From: Rickettsiella massiliensis 20B
GTDB lineage: Bacteria > Pseudomonadota > Gammaproteobacteria > Diplorickettsiales > Diplorickettsiaceae
Reading direction: 5' to 3'
Length of the DNA: 64,000 nucleotides
Assembly: GCF_000257395.1 (NCBI RefSeq)
Contig: NZ_AJGC01000001.1
Location: 620,001-684,000 of the forward strand
The notes under the pieces are model-generated. The model was not told the origin of the DNA and did no database searches. It saw nothing but the letters and a program-made list of their open reading frames with translations. This document shows positions 19,430 through 31,060 of the stretch, piece after piece. A program made the position numbers and the translations under genes. The number at the start of each line of letters is the position of its first letter. Position 1 is the first letter of the stretch.

Positions 19430-20669
19430 GTGATACATCGAAAGTATCACGTATCATCTTTAAATAGGGAATTGTTCGATGATCGTAAAAAAATATTCCA
19501 TTCAGTGAGCCTGGCCAATACCTTCACTCAGCTAAGTCTATTTGCCACTATTTTTGCATTTAAGTCGAACTTAAATGGTATTGGTGTCTTCTTCGAGCGC
19601 TCTTTAGCTTTCATTTTGTTTCCTTTTTCCATTGCGCCCGATGCCATCGCAGCGGCTTTATCTTTTTTAAGTTATGCGCTCACTACACATCGCAACTTTG
19701 GTGCTTTCGTTGACTTATTTTACACGTCCGCCAAAACTTCATTCGTTTTTACAGCCGTTTTTGCCAATATTTCTCTGTTTGCGGTCAATAACCTGTTTAT
19801 TGGGGCGGTCGGATTAGGCATATTGTACCACGCAAGTCTTGTTATCTATAAAGAATATCAATGGTTTAAACTTTCGAAAATGGCGCCTACCTTACAAACA
19901 GAGCTGCGTAGAGAAGTTTATAAACGAAATGTTATCGATAATACTTTAGGTGTTAATCGGCTTAATTGCACTGGCTGCCATTTTCGTAACTATCATTTTT
20001 GCTAAAATACTGAGCGTGCCTATGGTTGCCGCCATCGGAATCGGTGCGGCCATTAGCCTCCCCATTCTAGGGGGACTGCTCATTTATCGGAGCCTATTTT
20101 CATCCCAAAAAATCGAATTCTCTAATCGTTTTAATGACGATCCAATCAGTGAGAGCACCCAGGAAAAAATCCCGTTGTTGTCTAACTCGAACAAACATAC
20201 AATAACCCCAGCAGCCGATATCTGTGAAGATAGGCCGGTACCCACTGATGCAAATAATAATTATTATTATCGAGCGTTTCGCAGTGCGCAATTCACAGGA
20301 GACTTCACCACGGATAAAGCTTTTTTAGAGAAAGAAATTTTTATTAAAAAAATCAATTGCAGGCACAAATCGAAACCAGCAAGCAAACAATCAAAGAAAA
20401 GATTTGGCCTCAAAGACACAAGCATTTAGCAAAAATGAATTTTTTCACCCAATTACAGAATCATTTGAAAAATGATTTTACTGAAGCTGAAACGGTAGCG
20501 ATTGACCCGCATACTGTGGTGAATGATCGATCAAAAAGTGCGGCCAACGATCCATCTCATATTCTAGCTGTGGCACCTCAAGGGGCTTTTCAATCCTTTT
20601 TTCGGCAAGGTCAGTGATACCGAAGATCTTGCCGAGGCCGTCCGTTTATTTAGTGAAAATCGCCGATAA
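19430..20669 (+). CDS. Unknown multi-pass membrane protein, three frameshifts
   Basis: I do not recognise the family. Hydrophobic segments lie around residues 25-45 ('LSLFATIFAF'), 55-80, 95-125 and 125-145; after a frame change near 19950 come two more ('LIGLIALAAIFVTIIFA', 'VAAIGIGAAISLPILGGLLI'). A polar C-terminal half follows with 'NNNYYYRAF' and charged coils. Frames change near 19952 (GG), 20346-20352 (seven A) and near 20600 (six T); the joined protein of about 410 residues ends at TAA 20667-20669. The start is uncertain; GTG 19430 is the first candidate. All breaks are at base runs, so the gene may be intact in reality. Confidence 0.5.
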
Positions 20670-20827
20670 GATCAGAAGCGCTGGAAAGTGGACAAAAAGA
20701 TGGGTTTTTGCCTAGTTCGATCTCAAATCACCTCCTCAATTTGCTATTTTTGGGTCTAAATTCAAGGGATAGCGTCTAAACAAACTAGTTTAGGCTTTTT
20801 TACAAAAACTCTCTTTACTTGTTGTCG

Positions 20828-20855
20828 CATATTCGGTATTTATTAACCGAATATG
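20828..20855 (+). promoter_or_regulatory. 10-bp inverted repeat that includes the tamA start codon
   Basis: CATATTCGGT and ACCGAATATG pair perfectly around an 8-base loop, and the last three bases are the tamA ATG. Folded in mRNA, the hairpin would hide the initiation codon, and no Shine-Dalgarno sequence is visible inside the loop (ATTTATTA). It could equally be a DNA-binding dyad. Confidence 0.4.
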
Positions 20856-22629
20856 CTATTGAAAAAAATAACAACGATCGTTCTCGCCGGCCTAACAACG
20901 CTTGTATCGCTGGGAGGGCTTTTTTTGCCCAACGAAGGGCAAAGCGCATTAGCAACTACTTTGGCTAAGCCGTCCGCTCACCCAGTCAAAATTGAAATAA
21001 AAGGACTCAATCCTGATTTGACCGTGCAGGTGACCGCGCAACTGCAGTATCGTCTTGAGGCGCTCGCTCGTCCCCTGACAGTAAAGACTGTCCAGCATTG
21101 GCATAAACAAGCGACAGACGTCATCCAAAGAACGCTTGCCCCCTATGGTTATTTTACCCCGACTATCACTTCATCATTGGTTTATCGCCCCCCAGTCTGG
21201 TTAGCTACCTATCAAATTAAATTAGGCCAGCCTGTGCGTATTACCCGCTTACACCTTTCTTTACAAGGAAACGGTATAGATAATGCTGTTTTAAACAGAC
21301 AAATCGAACAAATTTCTTTACATCAAGGCGATATTTTTGTTAGCGCTGATTATGAAGAGATGAAACAACAACTCTTGAATACCGCCGTTGCCCAAGGTTA
21401 TCTTTCTGCTTATTTTGCAACACGTCAAGTTATCCTGAATCGCCAGACGCATCAGGCAGAAATCAATTTAATCTTAGAAACCGGACCACATTATTATTTT
21501 GGACCGATTCATTTTAAACAATCCATTCTTGATCAAGCATTTTTAATGCGTTATGTCCCCTTTAAGGTAGGCGATCCCTACTCCTCAGATCAAGTGCTCG
21601 CCTTACAAAATCAACTTAATCAAAGTGGTTACTTTCAGCGTATTTCTGTCAATGACCTTCAAATTGATAAGCAGTCCTCGCAAAGTATTCCTTTAGTTTT
21701 TAACTTAACACCGAACCGAGCTCAAAAGTACTCTGCGGGGATTGGATTCAGTACCGATGTGGGGATTAAAGGAAACTTAGGTTGGCAATCCCGTTATCTT
21801 AATCGATGGGGACACACCCTAAACATCATGAGCCAACTGTCAAAAGTACAAAATAGCCTGCAAGCTATTTATATGATACCTGGCTCTCAACCTAATACAG
21901 ATAGTTACAATTTTAATTTCGCGATTGTTAAAAAAATACTGTCCCAATCAAAAAGTATCAAACAGCAAATTGGGTTTTCCAGCCGCAGCGAATGGCAACA
22001 ATGGCAACGTAATCTTTTTATTAATTATCAAATCGAACGTTTTAATTATACTGATCAACCAGGCGCAATTTCCCACCTCCTGACACCCGGTATTAATTTT
22101 TCACGCACTGCCTTTGAAAATACTTCTTATCCTTTGAGCGGATATCGTATTAATTTTAGTACGCAAGGCGCTGTAAAAAACATATTATCGAATATCAGTT
22201 TTTTGCAAGCTCAAATTCAGGGTAAGAAAATTTTGAGTTGGAATGACCAAAGTCGTTGGCTTGTCCGTGGAGATTTCGGCTTTACCCTAACCTCCGATGG
22301 TAAATCCTCTTTCCCGCCTTCCCTACTCGTTTTATGCCGGGGGCAGTCAAAGTATCCGCGGCTATTCCTATCAACAGTTAAGCGGGCTCTATTTGGCGAC
22401 GGCCAGCATTGAGTATCAACATCGTATTTTTGGTTCTTTCTACGGTACAACTTTTTTTGATACAGGCAACGCCTGTGATCAACTGCCCATGCATCTATAT
22501 CACGGCGCAGGTATTGGTATTGTCTGGGCTTCTCCTTTTGGAGCGATTGAATTATCGGTTGCCAAAGCGCTTAATTACCCTGGCCATCCAGTCAGAATAC
22601 AGTTTAGTATGGGAAGTGACTTATTATGA
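20853..22629 (+). CDS. tamA: Translocation and assembly module TamA, one frameshift
   Basis: TamA is an outer-membrane Omp85 protein that works with TamB in envelope assembly and lipid transport. A Sec signal peptide (residues 1-33) is followed by POTRA-like domains ('LKPSAHPVKIEIKGLNPDLT' region, 'TRLHLSLQG', 'YYFGPIHFKQS', 'VGDPYSSDQVLALQNQLNQS') and a C-terminal 16-strand barrel with 'PNRAQKYSAGIGFSTDVG', 'YAGGSQSIRGY' and the final 'VRIQFSMGSDLL'. The frame changes at a GG near 22300; dropping one G restores SDVNPLSRLPYSFYAGG. The repaired length is about 591 residues. The stop overlaps the tamB start as ATGA. Confidence 0.9.
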
Positions 22630-24957
22630 AAAGACACTTTATCGGCTTCTGGATTAGCACACTGTTTTTGCTTAGCTTCAGCGTGAGCACACTGTATTTT
22701 CTGACCAATACCCAGCAGGGTTTGATCTTACTGAGTCACTATGTGCAAAAAAAACTGCCTGGGCAATTAACGATTGGAAAACTAGAAGGCAAACTGCTCG
22801 GCCCCTTACATTTAACCTCGCTACATTATCAAAGTTCGGAGTTACAGCTCGATATTCCCTCGCTTACCCTAGATTGGGATCCGTCTGCACTTTTACACGG
22901 TCGGTTCGCTATCCAATCTTTGAAGATTGATCATCCTATTGTGACAATAACCCTCAAAAATAAATCTTTTTCTGCGCCAAATCATGCCAACATTGAATTC
23001 AAAAAACCCTGGCTACTACATTTTATTCAATTAGACGCCTTCTCAATCCAGCACGCGGTCATTCACTGGAATGAAAACACCTTAACGCTGAATGGTCTTT
23101 TAGATAAACAATGGCGTTTGACCGGAAAAGTGCATATTGCCAATCTAAAATCCTTTTTTACACAGAGTGCAGGCCAGCTTGATGTCTATGGTTCACTAAC
23201 GGGTGAACGAGCTGATCCTGTCATCGAGATAACGATGCCGACCACCACCCTGCAATGCCAAGACCAATCTTTTCCAAGGAGTACAAGCAAAATTTTATTT
23301 AGATACGGCGCACACATCCAGCTGGACCGGGGAAATCAAATTAAACAAACTCAAAAAACAAGCTTTATCTTTCAATCACTTACAACTTAATTTAGAGGGA
23401 CAGCTTCAACCTTTTTCTTTACGTGGAGCACTGCCTTCTTTTAAGCCACTTCGCTATCGATACAACGGCACAGGGTTGGAAAATCTCGCTTGATACCGAT
23501 TCCAAGGTCACCGCACAACAACTCCATTTTTTAGCAGAATTGCCCCGAATTAAACAACATGTTTATTCACTTAAACACCAAACCGGACAAGGTCATCTTT
23601 CACTGAGTTTAAACACGTTAGATTATTTAAAATTCATACCACTGATCACTCACCCGCGAGGATCTGTCAACGCACGATTAGATTTTTCAGGTGCCTTGCT
23701 AGCCCCCACGTTTCGTTTTTCTGCTAGTTTGCAAAATGGACAAGTCCAAGTACCCGATTTAGGACTCGATCTGAAACAAATCAATTTTGCCTTCCAAACC
23801 CATGAAAATCAGCTCCAAGGATTTGGTTATTTGCAATCCGGTAAAGGATTATTGAATTTCAGTTCTACCACACAATTGAATCAAGCCGATCTAGTAAGCC
23901 AAATCACCATTCAGGGGAAACAAGTGATGATTTACAATACCCCTGAATATAAAATTATCGCTTCGCCCGAACTCAGTATTGACGCAAACACACAGTATTT
24001 ACATACGTCCGGTGAAATTGTCTTCCCTGAAGCGCAAATACACATTGATAATCAAACCATGCACCTTGCTGAATTGCCGGACGATATTATTTTTGTCAAC
24101 CCGCAAGATCAAACGGAAAATAAATTACCGTCCCTGCCTTTTCGCTACAATAATCAAGTTAATTTAGTATTAGGCGATGCCATTCATTTTAGCTATCGTG
24201 GTCTACAAGCCCATGTCACCGGTCGTTTAGCGGTTCAACAACGGACAGGCCATCCTACCCTTGCAACCGGTGAATTAGCGTTGACACAGGGGGATTATCA
24301 TTACTATGGGCAAACCTTAACATTAGACGCCGACTCTTTACTCCGCTTTGTTAATAGCCCGATTGATGACCCCAATTTAAATATTTCAGCCAGCAAATCG
24401 GTAGCTGTTTTCCCCGATAATTCAAAAGAATCAAAAATTGGGTCATCCCAGTTTATTAACACAGCGTTGCAAACTCAAACACAAGCGATTCAAACCACGG
24501 TACGTGTGCATATTCAAGGACATTTAAAAAATCCTAAACTGGCTCTCTCGGCTGAGCCAGCCGATGCCATCAATTCTCAGCTAGATATGTTGTCTTATCT
24601 AATATTAGGGAGTTCAAGTACGCAACTCAGTCCGGGAAGAGGAACTGAGCGCGGCCACTCACTACAAAATAAAGTGGAGCAATTTCTTGATAGGGCACAA
24701 AAAAGCATAGGCATTGATCAATTAACGATTGGCAACAATCCAATTTTCAATCCAGAAAAAACACGTTACAGCAAAACACATCATTGATCATTCGAAAAAA
24801 ATTCTCACCACGGTTAGATGTTTCTTATAGTGTGGGTTTATTAGAGCCAATTAACATTTTACAAATCAATTACCTACTGAATAAGCATTTTTCATTGCAA
24901 GCGACGAATAGTAGCTTTGCAAGCGGCATAGATTTAATTTATAACTTTGAAAAATAG
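22626..24957 (+). CDS. tamB: Translocation and assembly module TamB (short), three frameshifts
   Basis: TamB spans the periplasm from an inner-membrane anchor to TamA. The N-terminal signal anchor is 'FWISTLFLLSFSVSTLYFLT', then 'LTIGKLEGKLLGPLHLTSLH' as in the AsmA-like start, a beta-repeat body, and the conserved C-terminal DUF490 domain ('ADAINSQLDMLSYLILG', 'LQNKVEQFLDRAQKSIGIDQ', ending 'SGIDLIYNFEK'). Frame changes at TTTT near 23275, TTTT near 23436 and six A near 24758 all repair with one base. The resulting ~777 residues are clearly shorter than the ~1260 of E. coli TamB. It is coupled to tamA. Confidence 0.85.
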
Positions 24958-24965
24958 ATCGTCGT

Positions 24966-26014
24966 TTAATTGATTTCAACCCATTTTCTAAGCTGATCCA
25001 TAATCAGTGACACACTGTCTGCAGACGATAAAGCATTGAATCGCTGTAAAGTGAGCGGTATTTTTTGGTAACTTTGTAAAATGGCATCAAATAATTCTTG
25101 ATCGCTGGCTTGATCGAGATCGACTGTATCACTGAGACCTTGTTTGGAAAAATAATTGGCATTTTGCCACTGATCACCGCGGCTCGCTTTTCTCGATAAC
25201 GGCAATAAAATATGCGGCTTCTTCAATGCGAAGAGTTCACAAATCGTCGTTGCGCCGGCACGACTGAGTACCAAATCGGCACACGCCAATACATCGGCCA
25301 AAGGCGCTTGCAAATAGGCAAATTGTTGGTAATTAACAATCGCTTGTAAACTCAGATCGAGTTTGCCTTCGCCACAAATATGAATAATTTGAAATATTTT
25401 TGTTAATTCTGCACGGAGTCGGCGGATCCGCTCGTTGATCTCCTGAGAACCTAAACTGCCCGCGATCACCAGTAATACCGGTTTTTGCGTCGTAAAACCA
25501 CAGAAATTAAGACCTCGTTGACGATCCCCTTGATAAAGAAAAGGTCGAATCGGTAACCCAGTGATACATACTTTTTGTTGTTTATCTTTTTTGCAAACGG
25601 AAAACTTAAACGATTAGCCAATCCTGGACTTAAATCCGATTCATGCACCACGACAGGAATACGATTCAACCACGCACCGATGACAACCGGTAAGGCAACA
25701 AAACCACCTTTAGAGAAAATAACTTGTGGTTTTTGGCGATAACAATAATAAGCGCTTTGTGCAATCCCTTTAAATAATTGAAAAGGCATTAAAAAGTTTT
25801 GCCAAGACCAATATCGACGTAATTTCCCTGTGGAAATCGGATAATAAGGAATCTGTTGAGCCGTTACCAATCCACGCTCAATTCCTGTCTCCGAACCCAA
25901 ATAGTGTACTTGAATGCCCCGGGCTTGCAGGGCTTGCATCAATGGGAAATTCGGTGTGACATGGCCGGCTGAGCCACCGCCTGTGAAAATGACCGTTGTT
26001 TTTTCTTTTTTCAT
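24966..26014 (-). CDS. murG: MurG-type UDP-GlcNAc transferase, one frameshift
   Basis: MurG adds GlcNAc to lipid I to form lipid II on the cytoplasmic membrane face. The N-terminal half has 'FTGGGSAGHVTPNFPLMQAL', 'STGKLRRYWSWQNF', 'VIFSKGGFVALPVVIGA' and 'VVHESDLSPGLANR'; the C-terminal half has 'VIAGSLGSQEINERI', 'LSRAGATTICELFALKKPHI' and 'DQWQNANYFSKQG'. A run of six T (plus strand 25587-25592) needs one more base to join 'FAKKDKQQKVCITGLPIRP'. TGKLRRY.SWQN resembles MurG of Firmicutes more than of Proteobacteria. It lies outside a division-wall cluster and overlaps the upstream channel gene by four bases. Confidence 0.85.
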
Positions 26015-28825
26015 GAGGAGGATTTTGTAGTTTCTACTGCTAATTGCCCTGTAATATTCACATCATGTGGCATTTCAGGAGGAGAAATGTTCTCTTCAGC
26101 AAACCGTGTCCAGAGATCAAATAGAAATTGCGAACGCACCCAAGAAATTGAGCTAATGTGATTTAAATCAACAAAATATTCGACTTTAAATTCAAGCAAC
26201 GCTTGATCAATTTCTTTAAAATACACTTCTGGTTTCGGATTGGTTAACACTTTGGGAACGACGGCCAAAACTTCTAAAATAATCTCGCGGACACGATGTG
26301 GATTATCTTTACGATTCACACTGATTTTTACTAAACTACGGACGACACTATCACGATGGGTCCAGTTAATAAAATTTTTACTAAAAATATCGGCATTGGG
26401 GACCAATAAATCTTGTCGATCGTTCGTCGTAATGGTGATTGAACGCGCGCCGATATGCGAAACTTGCCCATCATAATTCCCGACTGTCACCCAATCACCG
26501 ACTTTAACGGGTCGCTCCAAAAGAAGAAATAGTCCGGTAAAAAAGTTATTGAATAAATCACGTAACCCTAATCCCACACCTAAAGAAAATAAACCTAAAA
26601 TCACTGAAATATTTGCCCAGGTTAAACCCAGAATATTGAGACCAATCGTAATCCCGATGGCGATCAGTGTATACTGTGTGAAAATGGCTAAACTATTACG
26701 CAAACCTAAATCTTTGGTATGGGCAAACAACCAACGATAAGCAAATTCACGCGACCAATGGGCAATCCAAATTAAGGCCATCGTCAGAAGCGCTAATTTA
26801 ACGACGGTGTAACCGGTCACCATCACCATATTTGAAATAACAAATAATTTTTCTTCTAACAGTTTGGGCCAATTGAAATACACTGTTCCGAAGCCCAACG
26901 TGCTAATTCATCGAGTAACCCTCTCAGTAAAAGATACGCCGTCAACGCAACCAAAAATAAGCCTTGATAATGTGCAATCGCCCACGCTAACTCCACATAC
27001 CCGACTAAACCAATTAATGCGTTCGTCAATAAACTAAATGGAATTAAAAAACTTAACCAACGAATGATTCGTTTTAAATACGCATGTTTGTTTTCAATAT
27101 AAGGCTCTAACAGGGTCGGAACCACTTCCCAACCTTTCATCAAAACTAACGCAACGACTAAGAGAAAGAGCATGAAGAGCCGACCAAATAAATCTTGCAC
27201 TTCATAATTAACCGGCAACTGATTCACTAAAATAGTGACTAAGGTGATAATACCGCCGAGTAACAAGGTGGTTCGCAGTCGATAAAATAATTTGACGTCA
27301 TGACCACTTTCATCGGTTGTATTTTCTAACAATAAAATATGCGCAAGTTGAATCACAATACTAAACACTAAACAGACAACACTCATCATAATAATCAGTG
27401 CAAAATCTTTCAGCGGAATATTAAGCAGAAAGAGGAAACCAATCAGCCCTGCTAAGAGCATAATTCCCGTTAGATGGCGCTGTAATAACTGCAAAACGAC
27501 AATGACCGTTTGCGCCGAAAAAAACCCACGGCTGCGTTGTTGTAAACGAACGCGGTCAATCGCTAAAAAACGTTGTAACTTGAGCCATAAGGCAAACCAT
27601 AAACCAAAACTCAATATCACACTCAACCATTGCCAACCAGTCACCATGCTCAACTTATTTATCACCGGCCCATAGAGCGCGGTTATTTTCTCCAAGGTTA
27701 ATGCCGGAATCTGAACGATCGTTTTTCCCAACATTAACCATTTGAGAGATTAATTTTTTTTGTAAATCTAATTGTTGTGCTAATTCTTTTATTTTGTCGA
27801 GAAGCTTTTGATAGCCTACAGCAATGGTATTTAAACGTGCTAATTTTCCAGAGCTCGCTTGAAGACTGACTTTGGTATTTTTAACTTGCTTACGAATCAG
27901 CTCAATATACGTTTTTAAAAAATTGGCTTTTTTCTGTAAAAGTTGTTTTGACAGCTCCACCTGCTCACTTAAACTTTCAATTTGATGCTGCAAATTACTC
28001 AACGTACTCAGCGAGAGCTTTTGATTAAATAAAAAAGATAAATCTTGTAATTTATTTGATATTTTGACGGTATTGAGTTCATTGCCTAACAGATTATTTT
28101 TTTCTTCGGCCTCGAAAATGTTAAATTCTAAATCGTTATGCGTTGCACTTTTAATCCCTGTTTCTTCTGCTTTAGCTAGCGATTCATTCCATTGACTCAG
28201 TAGCTGTAGCCATTTATTTTGTTCTTGTTCAAGACGAGCCGCCAAACTATTGAGTGCTTGCTGACGAGTCGCTTGTTGTTGCAATTGATATTTATGTTGT
28301 AGCTCACGCTTCCATTGCTCATAAAAGGCTAATGTATTCTGAATAGTCTCGCGCGATTGCTGTAAAATTCGAATCCGTTTTTGCTGTAAAGTAAACAGAT
28401 ATTGGCGTTCTTGTAAAACCGCTTTAAATTGATTTTGTTGCGCTAAATCTAAGTAAGGCGGCATCGCACTGGCACTAAGCTGCTGCCAAACGTCTGAGCT
28501 GCTATGTAATGTATCTTGAATGAGGGTCGTAAACTGCCGCGTTGTCTGCAGCGTAAGGTCAATCCCGGATCGGCTTTAGCAATCGTCATCATCAAATCCA
28601 ACCGGTCAAGCATCGCTTGATCGACCGGTTGCGTCGCCAAATTTTGTTGTTCTTTCTGGAGACGTGCTAATTTTTTTCAAGTAAATCGTTACGCGTTTCT
28701 TCGGCAATCAACTGTTGACGAGAAGAAACTAATAAAGAAGCTTGACTGAGCTCTTCGGCGCAAACCAAAGAGCCGGATATCAATAAACTCCCTAATAAGG
28801 AAAATAAAGCAATCACTCTACGCAA
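26011..28825 (-). CDS. MscK/KefA-like large mechanosensitive channel, four frameshifts
   Basis: The gene encodes a long MscS-superfamily channel that releases solutes under hypo-osmotic stress. TTG 28825, with TGAGG eight bases upstream, gives a signal peptide ('VIALFSLLGSLLISGSLVCA'), then a periplasmic coiled-coil domain (roughly residues 25-350), many membrane helices, and the MscS core with 'ILGLFSLGVGLGLRDLFNNF', 'LERPVKVGDWVTVGNYDGQV' and 'LVPNADIFSKNFINW'. Frame breaks at seven T (~28675), CCC (~28565), CCC (~27728) and near 26875 repair with one base each. The repaired ~938 residues fit a KefA-like channel slightly shorter than E. coli MscK. Its stop overlaps the start of the MurG gene. 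Confidence 0.85.
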
Positions 28826-28876
28826 TGGATCGGCCTCAGGGTAAAGGTAACGGTTGATCTGCGGTCACCACCTGAT

Positions 28877-30129
28877 TCAGATGGGGACAGCACGCCATTT
28901 CATCAATACATAAACCGGAACACTGCTTAAAAGCAAGAGCATTCCATAAAAAACGGTTTTTTCTCCTGCACCGATAATCGCCCAGAAGGAATAAGCCCCC
29001 GCCAGTAACGCAATCACCACGGAACCGATTAATTGCTTCCCTTTAAATAACTCTGGATATTTTTGAAATAAGACCAATTCAGCCATGGTCGTCAGGAAAT
29101 AAGGGATCAGTGACGCCAAGGTGGCCAATAATAAAATAACGGTAAACTGATGAACTAACGATGCACTTAACGTCATCAACAATAATAAAGTAATGAGTAA
29201 GCTTGATATGATTAAACCGACAACAGGCGTGCCATTGGTGGAACGTTTTTCAAATACCCGTGGAAATAATTTATCTTGCGCGGCGGCTAAAGGAATTTGA
29301 CCTTGCAGTAAAATCCAACCATTGAGCGCGCCTAAACAAGAAATCACCGCGCCCAGACCGACAATCACACTGCCTATCGGTCCAAAGAGCACGCGTGCCG
29401 CATCCGCATATGGTGCGCTCGAATGCGCTAATTGTGTTAAGGGCATACTCCCCATGATCGCGATACTGCTCAAAATATACACCGCTGTAGCAATCAACAC
29501 ACCGAGAATCGTTGCTCGTGGAATATTTCGTGTTGGATTATCGACTTGGTCTGCTGGGACCGATGCCGATTCCAGACCAATAAATGACCATAATGTTAAG
29601 GTCGCCGCGCCGCTGAATGCCGCCATATTCGAGTGATGACTCAAGTTAAAATCGGTGAGATAGTGTGGATGAATATAAAAAATACCGATAAAACCAATTA
29701 ATAACAAGGGGACCAATTTTAACAGTGTGGTCAGTAATTGAAAAAAACCAGCATGCCGAACCCCGGCCAGATTGATCAACGTCGTGATCCAAACGGTCGC
29801 AATACTCACTGAGCAAGACAAGACAGCATTTTTCGCGAGCACAGGAAAAAAGAAACTTAAATAGCCTGTAAAAGCCACCGCAATCGCTGCATTTCCGACC
29901 CAAAGCGCAATCCAATAGTTATAAGCCATTTGAAATCCAACAAAGTCACCAAAAGCCTCTCGACAATACGCGTAAGGCCCTCCTGTTTTTGGCATGACTG
30001 TTCCTAGCTTAGCCCGTAGGCCGCCAAAGAAGCGGGTAATAAGAAAACACCGGAGCCAACCATATTGCCAGCGACCAGCGCCGTCAGCATCCAAAGCCCT
30101 AGGCGTTGTTTTTTTGGGTGTGTTGCCAT
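28877..30129 (-). pseudogene. Amino-acid antiporter of the AdiC type, missing second membrane helix
   Basis: APC-superfamily antiporters such as AdiC exchange arginine for agmatine or similar pairs. From ATG 30129 the first helix is normal ('LWMLTALVAGNMVGSGVFLL'), but after 'PASLAAYG' the sequence jumps, with a frame change at about 30010-30013, to 'AKLGTVMPKTGGPYAYCREA'. About 20 residues forming helix 2 are absent compared with AdiC. The remaining ten helices are intact ('TLWSFIGLESASVPADQV', 'GTPVVGLIISSLLITLL'). The lesion is not in a homopolymer, so I score it as a pseudogene, although assembly loss is possible. It precedes the channel gene by about 50 bases on the same strand. Confidence 0.75.
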
Positions 30130-30212
30130 GAAAAAGTAGAACCTCTTGATTTTACACGAAGTAAGGGGGTGTGCCATTATACCGACCTTAGAATTTATTG
30201 CGAAAAACTTTT

Positions 30213-31060
30213 ATGTTAACGGATCCTTGTCTTTACATTGTCGCCACCCCGATTGGCCATTTAGGCGATATCAGCCTGCGTGCCTTGGAAATATTATCCC
30301 AAGTCGATTGTATTGCGGCCGAAGATACCCGCCATTCACGAACATTACTTACCCATTTTGCTATCAAGACACCGGTCATCGCTCTACATGCCCATAATGA
30401 GGCATCACGAGTCAACTTGCTCATGGCCCGTTTTCAACAAAAACAAAGTGTGGCATTGATTAGTGATGCGGGCACACCCCTTATCAGCGACCCGGGCCAT
30501 CTGCTGGTGAACACGGCGCGCCAACACGGCATTCCGGTTGTGCCCATTCCAGGTGCCTGCGCATTCATCGCCGCGCTGAGCGCTTCGGGTTTACCGTGTC
30601 GGCAATTTATTTTTGAAGGATTTCTACCTGAAAAACGATTAGCGCGACAAAAAAATTACACACCCTCCGTCAGGAAACCCGTACTTTAATTTTTTATGAA
30701 GCACCGCATCGGATTCTTGATTTGATCGAAGACTTAAGTGAAGTCTTTGGACCCGAACGATTTGTTGTCATTGCTCGGGAATTAACAAAAACATTTGAAA
30801 CGATTTACGGTCATTCATTAACCCAGGTCAAAGCATGGCTCCAAGTCGATAAGAATCAACAACGCGGAGAATTTGTCGTGTTAGTAGAAGGCAACCCGGC
30901 GCCCTTATCCACCTCAGACCTAGAAATAGAACGCATTTTAGGCTTATTATTAACCGAATTATCCATCAAGCAAGCCACCAGCTTGGCCGCTAAAATAACA
31001 CAACAACCAAAAAATAAACTTTATCGCTTCGCTTTAGCACTTACAGGCAAATCATCATGA
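30213..31060 (+). CDS. rsmI: 16S rRNA 2'-O-methyltransferase RsmI, one frameshift
   Basis: RsmI methylates the ribose of C1402 in 16S rRNA using SAM. It belongs to the tetrapyrrole-methylase fold: '[20 protein letters not shown]', '[13 protein letters not shown]', '[18 protein letters not shown]' and '[19 protein letters not shown]'. The frame changes at seven A (30650-30656); one more A joins [27 protein letters not shown] 30213 is preferred over TTG 30198. The stop overlaps the tyrS start as ATGA. The 84-base gap to the divergent permease gene holds the promoters of both. Confidence 0.93.
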
